This document shows, in pieces, positions 58,495-64,000 of a stretch of DNA of 64,000 nt. The stretch's first letter is position 1. Each line of letters opens with the position of its first letter. The notes below the pieces were generated by a model. It had not been told where the DNA came from and ran no database searches. It saw only the letters and a list, made by a program, of their open reading frames with translations. Both the position numbers and the translations under genes were made by a program. The DNA lies in assembly GCF_008974265.1 (NCBI RefSeq), contig NZ_BKZW01000001.1, forward strand, positions 1,488,001-1,552,000, in the 5' to 3' direction. The DNA comes from Dictyobacter vulcani. GTDB taxonomy: Bacteria > Chloroflexota > Ktedonobacteria > Ktedonobacterales > Ktedonobacteraceae.

Positions 58495-58993
58495 TGAATT
58501 GCCATTCTGACTTCTAAAAGCATGATAGACATGGTGTGTACTCTACACTATACCATACTTTAAACCGTTAGTCCAGCTACCACGCGACAATTGCACTGAA
58601 GTAGCACGGAATCATCTTAAATAACTCAAATATAGTCAGTAATTTGCTCAGCTTTACTTATCCAGCTTTTTTCTCATGGCTATCTCTCATTTTATATCCA
58701 ACTCTCTCTACAGACGTAAGTGCAATCGTTTTATCATTTGCAGAGAATGGAGATAGAAAAAAACATGTGTACAATAAAAATTGTATGATGACAGACCAAT
58801 GATCAGACACCTCCCTGGCAGATCTTGTATGATAATAGCCAGAGGGTCCATAATTTGTGGATGATACAGTGTCGCGGATGTCGTGTTTTGCATCATGGAA
58901 CAATCCACATGTGCCTTGAAGCGACACCTCTTGCACAGTACACTGTACATGAGAAATGATAGATGCGCAAAAAAGTTACTGGAGGATAATAAA
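58495..58993. other. Intergenic region upstream of galE
   Basis: About 500 AT-rich bases between the divergent exonuclease and galE genes. A weak inverted repeat GTGTCGC / GCGACAC lies near 58869 and 58921. Short ORFs on both strands lack ribosome sites and family resemblance; none is supported. Confidence 0.4.
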
Positions 58994-59983
58994 GTGAAAG
59001 TACTTGTGCCCGGTGGGGCTGGTTACATTGGTTCACATACCGTACGTGAGTTGCTGGCACGTCACCACGAAGTCATTGTTCTGGATACACTGGAAAATGG
59101 CAATAAAGCCTCGCTCCTTGGGGCTCCTCTGGTTCAAGGTAATATTGACGATGCAGCACTGCTCAATAAAATTTTTATTCAAGAGAAGCCTGACGCCGTT
59201 ATCCATTTCGCAGCATATAAAGCCCCTGGCGAGTCAATGACCCATCCAGGCAAGTATTTTCGCAATAATGTCAGTGGCACGCTGACACTACTTGAGGCCA
59301 TGCTACGTCACAATTGCCACTATATCATTTTCTCTTCCAGCTGTTCGGTCTTTGGTACCCCTAAAACGCTGCCAGTTACGGAGGACGCACCATTCGGTCC
59401 TGAAAGTGTCTATGGCGAAACAAAGTTGATGGTAGAAACAATGCTGCGCTGGTATGACAGAACAACAAAGCTGCGTTCAACCAGCCTGCGCTACTTCAAT
59501 GCTTCAGGTGCTTCGCTCGATAATAAGATCGGTGAGGATTGGCGCATTACCGCGAACCTGATTCCGCTGGTGATGAAGGCCGCAGTCGGTAAAACCAATT
59601 CCGTAAAAGTCTTCGGGACCGATTATCCGACGCCGGATGGAACCGCCATCCGCGACTATATCCACGTCGTCGATCTGGCTATTGCCCATGTAAAAGCGGT
59701 GGAATCACTGGCAAAAACCAACAAGAGTACCGCTTACAATCTGGGAACTGGTGTTGGTAGCAGTGTCAAAGAGGTTGTCGATACCGCCAAACGCATCAGT
59801 GGTGTTGATTTTAAAGTTGAACTGGAGCCAAGACGTCCTGGTGATCCCGTGGCAATCTGGGCCAATAGCACCAAAGCCCAGACCGAACTGGACTGGAAAA
59901 CTCAGTATTCATTAGAGGATATTGTACGCACAGCCTGGAAATGGCATAGCACACATCCAGAGGGGTATACTGAGGAACAGTAA
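58994..59983 (+). CDS. galE: UDP-glucose 4-epimerase
   Basis: A 329-residue extended SDR enzyme that interconverts UDP-glucose and UDP-galactose. Signs are [37 protein letters not shown], the catalytic YxxxK in [18 protein letters not shown] and [12 protein letters not shown]. The start is GTG at 58994 with GGAGG 8 bases upstream; the longer frame in the leader is not credible. Its stop overlaps the start of the galT remnant (TAATG), the trace of a former gal operon. Confidence 0.95.
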   Translation: MKVLVPGGAGYIGSHTVRELLARHHEVIVLDTLENGNKASLLGAPLVQGNIDDAALLNKIFIQEKPDAVIHFAAYKAPGESMTHPGKYFRNNVSGTLTLLEAMLRHNCHYIIFSSSCSVFGTPKTLPVTEDAPFGPESVYGETKLMVETMLRWYDRTTKLRSTSLRYFNASGASLDNKIGEDWRITANLIPLVMKAAVGKTNSVKVFGTDYPTPDGTAIRDYIHVVDLAIAHVKAVESLAKTNKSTAYNLGTGVGSSVKEVVDTAKRISGVDFKVELEPRRPGDPVAIWANSTKAQTELDWKTQYSLEDIVRTAWKWHSTHPEGYTEEQ

Positions 59984-60346
59984 TGAGCACGACACCTTTT
60001 ACCCAACCAACCAGGTGGGAAGAGCGCTGGCACCCACTCCACGCGGAGTGGGTGGTGCTAGCACCACATCGGCAAGATCGTCCATGGATTGGTTCCCCTG
60101 GTACTGATCGCCTGGTTGAGCTCATACGGGTAGCAGGCCCAACCTCAGGATTGTATGGGGGCCAGGATCACAGGTGGTGGGAGTGGTGGAACAGTAGCCA
60201 TCATTGCTCGTCAGCATGCGAATGATATATTTGCTGAAATCAGCCAGCGCTATGAACAAGAAACCGGCCTGAAAACCACTATCCTATGTGGCTCATCACC
60301 TGGGGCCTCTACCTGGGGCATCCGTATCCTCCACCATACTCGCTAG
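59983..60346 (+). pseudogene. Deletion remnant: galT 5' end fused to GHMP-kinase (galK-like) 3' end
   Basis: The frame from ATG 59983 starts like galactose-1-phosphate uridylyltransferase ([25 protein letters not shown]) for about 40 residues. It then changes without a stop to sequence like the end of a GHMP sugar kinase: [39 protein letters not shown] and CGSSPGAS. Joining is in frame, but a run of five G at 60157-60161 shifts the kinase part by one base (four G would keep [11 protein letters not shown] in frame). About 300 residues of GalT and most of the kinase are missing. It is best read as a deletion followed by frameshift decay in a galE-galT-galK operon. Confidence 0.75.
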
Positions 60347-60913
60347 CGTACCGGCAGCGCTTGCCGCCAATACGTTTCGTTGAAGGAGATAACCTCAACT
60401 ATATGGCGTGGCGTCGTGTACGTCGAGAGAGCGCCACACGCGGAGGCCGCACTGCTGCGTTTGCGCAGGCCAGCGTGCAAGAACGACTCGCAGTGCTGTG
60501 GCGCCTACAGGGATCGTGGGTGCCGTCACCTGCTCGCGCAGCCACGTGGTGGGTGAGCGCGTGGATCCTCCCCGTACCTTCTCGGAGAGGATCACGACAC
60601 AGGATCCGTCGCGGTGTAGGCGCCACAGGCATGCGCTGCTCTTTGAGCCCCTCGCTCCACGAGAACGCCGCATGCCGGCCTCCGCGTGTGGCGCCCTCTC
60701 CACGTATGATTCGCTGCTTTTCTCCACCATGTTTTTTATGGTCACAAAAGCGCTTCACCGAAACGTATTGGCACTTGCCGCTGCGACCATTTCGCGTCCG
60801 AGCAAGCGAATCCCCCCGCTTGTACATGACGAATGCACATGCTACACTATGGCAGGTTACACGAATTGCAGGAACTAATTCTCAATTGTTCAACAACAAA
60901 GGCAGGTAACTCG
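60347..60913. other. Region between gal scar and carbonic anhydrase
   Basis: Besides the inverted-repeat element, it holds an AGGAGAT-like site near 60384 without a supported gene, and AT-richer sequence from 60710 to 60913 that must carry the carbonic-anhydrase promoter. ORFs here on both strands have no family resemblance. Confidence 0.4.
60419..60706. repeat. GC-rich nested inverted-repeat element
   Basis: The outer arms of about 30 bp (60419-60448 and 60677-60706) have 18 consecutive identical bases, GCGCCACACGCGGAGGCC (60431-60448) with its exact complement (60677-60694), and two mismatches beyond. A second inverted repeat, CTGTGGCGCCTACA (60496-60509) / TGTAGGCGCCACAG (60615-60628), is nested inside. 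Both strands carry long open frames of biased composition; they are side effects of the repeat. It lies right after the galT-kinase scar. A miniature inverted-repeat element is the best guess; no transposase. Confidence 0.6.
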
Positions 60914-61489
60914 ATGCTTCAAGATATTCTTGCTCAGAATGAGCGCTTCCTCCAAAATACAGCTCTTCCCCATGTGGGACATGCTCCACGCAAACATACG
61001 GCGATCGTAACCTGTATGGATTGTCGTCTGGTTACGATGTTTGAACCAGCCCTTGGATTAGAACGTGGAGATGTATTGGAGCTACGCACGGCTGGCGCGA
61101 CGATCTCTTCTCCTGATCGTTCAGAGGCCGCCAATGATCTGATTCGCTCTCTGGCTGGTGGCGTCTACTTGCTTGGGGTACGTGAGATTATTGTCGTCGG
61201 GCATACCGAATGTGGACTCTCCAAAGTCAATCCCACTGTATTGACCTCAACCATGCAAGCACTGGGGGTTAATCCTGAAAAATTGATCCAGGAGTATGGA
61301 CTCAAAGATGTAGATGGCCTGGTCGAATGGATTGGCGCCTTCAAGGAAGTGCATATGAACGTGCAGGAAGTAGTCAATGTGATTCGCAACAGTCCATTTT
61401 TGCCCAAACTACCAGTTTCCGGTCTGGTCATTGATATCAACACAGGGAAATTGACCGTAGTCGATGATGGTGGAAAAGCGACGAAGTAA
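60914..61489 (+). CDS. Beta-carbonic anhydrase
   Basis: A 191-residue zinc enzyme that interconverts CO2 and bicarbonate. The zinc ligands and the catalytic dyad are visible: Cys34, Asp36 and Arg38 in TCMDCRL, then His97 and Cys100 in VGHTECGL. RTAGATIS and the surrounding residues match the short bacterial beta class. The start MLQDILAQ at 60914 follows AAAGGCAGG; the longer frame is unlikely. Single gene. Confidence 0.93.
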   Translation: MLQDILAQNERFLQNTALPHVGHAPRKHTAIVTCMDCRLVTMFEPALGLERGDVLELRTAGATISSPDRSEAANDLIRSLAGGVYLLGVREIIVVGHTECGLSKVNPTVLTSTMQALGVNPEKLIQEYGLKDVDGLVEWIGAFKEVHMNVQEVVNVIRNSPFLPKLPVSGLVIDINTGKLTVVDDGGKATK

Positions 61490-61681
61490 ATTTTTCATGT
61501 GGTACAATGCGGGTAATCACTGACACCCTGGTTTCATGATTAGCCAGAGTTATTTCCAGAGGTCACGTACAACTACGACACCCATATGGGGAGAAGTACG
61601 TGCTCTTTATTATGTTCCAAAGCTTACATCCCGGCTCCCGTATCAGGAGCGGCAATACGGAGAAAGGACTCCTAAAATCGA
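61490..61681 (+). promoter_or_regulatory. Leader of isocitrate dehydrogenase gene
   Basis: Near 61635-61665 the stretch CTCCCGTAT can pair with ATACGGAG, which directly precedes the ribosome-site-like GAGAAAGGA. This could hide the site in a hairpin. The effect is inferred from pairing only; I recognise no riboswitch class. Confidence 0.3.
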
Positions 61682-63127
61682 ATGGCAAATAAGACACCAA
61701 TTACAGTAGCCCACGGTGACGGTATCGGCCCTGAAATTATGGATGCAACGCTGCATATTATCGAGGCAGCCGGAGCACAGATTGAGACCGAAACGATTGA
61801 GGTCGGTGAAAAGGTTTATCTGCGCGGTATTAGCGCAGGCATCGAACCCGGTGCCTGGGAATCCCTGCGGCGCACAAAAGTTTTCCTCAAAGCGCCTATT
61901 ACAACTCCTCAGGGTGGTGGCTACAAAAGCTTAAATGTGACCACACGGACCACCTTTGGTCTCTATGCCAATGTACGCCCCTGTGTCTCTTATCATCCTT
62001 TTGTTGACACCAAACATCCTACCATGGATGTCGTGATCATCCGTGAAAACGAAGAAGACACCTATACAGGTATCGAATATCGTCAGACGACGGATATGAT
62101 GGAGTCACTAAAACTTATCAGCCGACCAGGTTCGGAAAAAATCATTCGTTATGCCTTTGAGTATGCTCGCGCGAATAACCGTAAAAAAGTGACCTGCTTC
62201 ATGAAAGATAATATCATGAAGATGACAGATGGTCTCTTCCATAAGGTGTTCGATGAGATCGCCAGAGAGTATCCCGACCTTGAGAATGAGAGCTGGATCG
62301 TTGATATTGGTTCAGCCAAACTGGCCGATACTCCAGAAGCCTTTGATGTGGTTGTTATGCCAAATCTCTATGGCGATATTCTGTCAGACGTAGCAGCGCA
62401 GATCGCTGGCTCGGTTGGTCTGGCAGGCTCTGCCAATATCGGCGAGCAGTGCGCCATGTTTGAAGCCATCCATGGTTCTGCCCCCCGCCGCGCAGGACAA
62501 AATCTGGCCAATCCTTCCGGTCTGTTACTGGCCGCCGTCATGCTGCTGGTGCATATCGATCAGCCAGAAGTTGCGACCCGCGTCCATAACGCCTGGCTGC
62601 GCACAATGGAAGATGGTATCCATACCTATGATATCTTCGCCGAAGGTGTCAGCAAGCAAAAGGTCGGCACCCGAGAGTTTGCCGAGGCCGTGATTGCTCG
62701 CCTGGGCCAAAAACCACAGACGCTGAAAGCCGTTGAGTATAAATCCAAGCCAAAGGAGACAGCGAAAAAAGCTGAGTACGCGGTACGGGCCGAAAGCAAG
62801 AAGGAACTGGTAGGCGTAGACGTCTTCCTGGATTGGTCTGAGCACGATAGCAATAAACTGGCTGAGCTCTTACAGCACACCAATGGTGATGGTCTGAAAT
62901 TACAATTGATCACCAACCGTGGTGCCCGTGTCTGGCCGAATAATATGCCTGAAACATTCACCACAGACCACTGGCGCTGCCGCTTCCTGGGCGAAGGCAC
63001 AATCAAACATGCTCAGATCACAAGCCTGCTGCAACGCGTCAGTGAAGCAGGTCTGGATTTCATCAAAATTGAAAATCTCTATAATTTTGATGGTCAGGCA
63101 GGCTACTCGTCCGTTTCAGGTGCTTAA
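61682..63127 (+). CDS. icd: Isocitrate dehydrogenase (long form)
   Basis: A 481-residue beta-decarboxylating dehydrogenase that converts isocitrate to 2-oxoglutarate in the TCA cycle. Signs are ITVAHGDGIGPEIMDA, KSLNVTTRTTFGLYANVRP, IIRENEEDTYTGIE, VMPNLYGDILSDVAAQ and EAIHGSAPRRAGQNLANP. It is longer than the 330-420 residues of many isocitrate and isopropylmalate dehydrogenases; the extra C-terminal domain (about 360-481) resembles that of the long Thermus/Rickettsia-type enzyme. NAD/NADP preference cannot be fixed. GAAAGGA lies about 12 bases before the ATG. Confidence 0.93.
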   Translation: MANKTPITVAHGDGIGPEIMDATLHIIEAAGAQIETETIEVGEKVYLRGISAGIEPGAWESLRRTKVFLKAPITTPQGGGYKSLNVTTRTTFGLYANVRPCVSYHPFVDTKHPTMDVVIIRENEEDTYTGIEYRQTTDMMESLKLISRPGSEKIIRYAFEYARANNRKKVTCFMKDNIMKMTDGLFHKVFDEIAREYPDLENESWIVDIGSAKLADTPEAFDVVVMPNLYGDILSDVAAQIAGSVGLAGSANIGEQCAMFEAIHGSAPRRAGQNLANPSGLLLAAVMLLVHIDQPEVATRVHNAWLRTMEDGIHTYDIFAEGVSKQKVGTREFAEAVIARLGQKPQTLKAVEYKSKPKETAKKAEYAVRAESKKELVGVDVFLDWSEHDSNKLAELLQHTNGDGLKLQLITNRGARVWPNNMPETFTTDHWRCRFLGEGTIKHAQITSLLQRVSEAGLDFIKIENLYNFDGQAGYSSVSGA

Positions 63128-63183
63128 ATTACTCCATTGCTGGACAACAAACGTCTGACAGATAACATAGCCAAACGCAGATA

Positions 63184-63211
63184 GAAAGGGTACTCGCTTG
63201 AGTACCCTTTC
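63184..63211 (+). terminator. Terminator of isocitrate dehydrogenase gene
   Basis: GAAAGGGTACTC (63184-63195) pairs perfectly with GAGTACCCTTTC (63200-63211), with a GCTT loop, and GGCTTTTTC follows. Confidence 0.92.
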
Positions 63212-63324
63212 GGCTTTTTCTATACCGCAAATTTTTTTATACGCTGTATTGAATAAAATGGTATGTTACAATGAAGGTGTTGTTGCATTCCTTTTTAGTT
63301 TGATCCAAAAAAGTGATTTATACT

Positions 63325-64000
63325 ATGCATATAGCTATTGATAAGAAACATTCAATTCTCTCGTTATTCATGGTTGCGCTATTGCTCATCATATATACAG
63401 CCTGTGGCAGTAGTACACCAACCAAACAAACTACAACCAAAACCCCTTTACCGAAGGATTCAACCACGCCAACGACTTCCGCGCAGACAGACACACAACT
63501 CCCCACTGGACCCATTGTGTATGTGGCGCTGGGAGCTTCAGATGCAGTCGGGGTTGGTAGTACGCAGCCTGGTTCACAGGGCTACGTTCCCTTGATTAGT
63601 AGCCATTTAGCGCAAGGATCGCATACTATCAATCTGGGTGTAAGTGGTATCCACCTGCACGAAGCGATCAACCGAGAGCTTCCCCTGGCTCTCTCAACCA
63701 ATCCACAGTTAGTCACGATCTGGCTGGTGACGAATGACTTCATCGCAGGTGTCTCTTATGAAAACTATATGAAGGATCTGAACTCGATGCTAGAGCAGCT
63801 TCATGACCAGACCCAGTCGCGTATCGTCATGGCTAACCTGCCAGACGTGACTTTACTGCCTGCCCTCGCGCGTACCAGTGCTACCCGAAAAGCACAACTG
63901 CGCCACGAGGTACAACGTTGGAATACCCAGCTGGCAGTCCTGGCAAAAAAATATGGGATCACCATCGTCGATCTGACCGCCCGGGACAGCCAGATCACAT
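63325..64000 (+). CDS. SGNH/GDSL-hydrolase lipoprotein, 3' end outside window
   Basis: The first 225 codons of a secreted esterase-like protein, open to the window end. The signal peptide FMVALLLIIYTAC has a lipobox (YTAC), then a Thr/Pro/Lys-rich linker. SGNH blocks are LGASDAVGVG (Ser), INLGVSGIHLHE (Gly) and WLVTNDF (Asn); the Asp-His block would lie beyond the end. It aligns along its whole visible length with the lipoprotein at 40779-41573 (shared NLPDVTLLP-type and TIVDL-type segments), so they are paralogues. Confidence 0.88.
   Translation, partial: MHIAIDKKHSILSLFMVALLLIIYTACGSSTPTKQTTTKTPLPKDSTTPTTSAQTDTQLPTGPIVYVALGASDAVGVGSTQPGSQGYVPLISSHLAQGSHTINLGVSGIHLHEAINRELPLALSTNPQLVTIWLVTNDFIAGVSYENYMKDLNSMLEQLHDQTQSRIVMANLPDVTLLPALARTSATRKAQLRHEVQRWNTQLAVLAKKYGITIVDLTARDSQIT

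Noticed and set aside
58658..58950. ORFs of 80-92 codons on the minus strand before galE
   Set aside because: They overlap each other in different frames, lack ribosome sites and lie in AT-rich promoter sequence.
60286..60909. Long overlapping ORFs on both strands (up to 207 codons)
   Set aside because: They follow the symmetry of the nested inverted repeat and the gal scar; no ribosome site and no family resemblance.

Overview
The window is bacterial chromosome with balanced base composition. Genes lie on both strands, most with a clear purine-rich ribosome binding site (AAGGAG type). The mix suggests the Chloroflexota class Ktedonobacteria: CoxG-like proteins, an LLM/F420-type oxidoreductase, a C-terminal DUF5679-like zinc ribbon, many lipoproteins with a TGC/AAC lipobox, Pro/Gln/Tyr-rich small membrane proteins and a 23S rRNA gene apart from any 16S. 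That placement is an inference from gene content, not a measured phylogeny.

Layout. 1-17.9 kb: the 3' end of a dynamin-like GTPase gene, an APH-like phosphotransferase, a clade-3-type catalase, a Gfo/Idh/MocA + SDR pair, CoxG, an XRE regulator, an overlapping ECF sigma/membrane anti-sigma pair, the RNA 2'-phosphotransferase KptA, a GltD-like flavo-iron-sulfur protein, an ABC exporter (ATPase + permease) and the tRNA-modifying QueG. 18.1-21.3 kb: a solitary 23S rRNA gene on the minus strand with its own promoter, a long pre-rRNA processing stem and a terminator. 21.7-31.4 kb: an HxlR regulator, a NYN-domain protein, an M42 peptidase, tRNA-Gln, a lipoprotein, an LLM oxidoreductase and a GT4 glycosyltransferase. 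31.5-35.7 kb: a 1404-residue beta-CASP metallo-beta-lactamase protein whose C-terminal half is a tandem array of a TGW-signature repeat; this is the most unusual gene in the window. 36.0-37.3 kb: an intact IS1-like insertion sequence with terminal inverted repeats and a perfect 8-bp target duplication. 37.5-47 kb: a large FtsX-like permease translationally coupled to an SGNH lipoprotein, SecG, a GT2 transferase, an MBL-fold protein, PyrG and a soluble MgtE-N/CBS protein. 47-64 kb: GreA, an alpha/beta-hydrolase-zinc-ribbon fusion, the phospholipid genes plsY and pgsA, a Trm11-like methylase, the NAD(P)HX repair enzyme, ribosomal protein L9, an RNase D-like exonuclease with HEAT repeats, galE followed by the scar of a deleted galT-galK region, a beta-carbonic anhydrase, isocitrate dehydrogenase and a second SGNH lipoprotein cut by the window end.

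Several genes concern RNA: KptA, QueG, the Trm11-like methylase, the RNase D-like protein, the NYN protein and the beta-CASP protein, but they are dispersed and do not form one operon. The non-coding DNA is rich in palindromes. Two elements of about 200 bp (2079-2279 and 51056-51252) share ends and a 17-nt core but carry unrelated perfect hairpins (24-bp and 32-bp arms), and each ends 75-80 bp before a start codon. Two other GC-rich inverted-repeat elements lie at 8839-8962 and 60419-60706.
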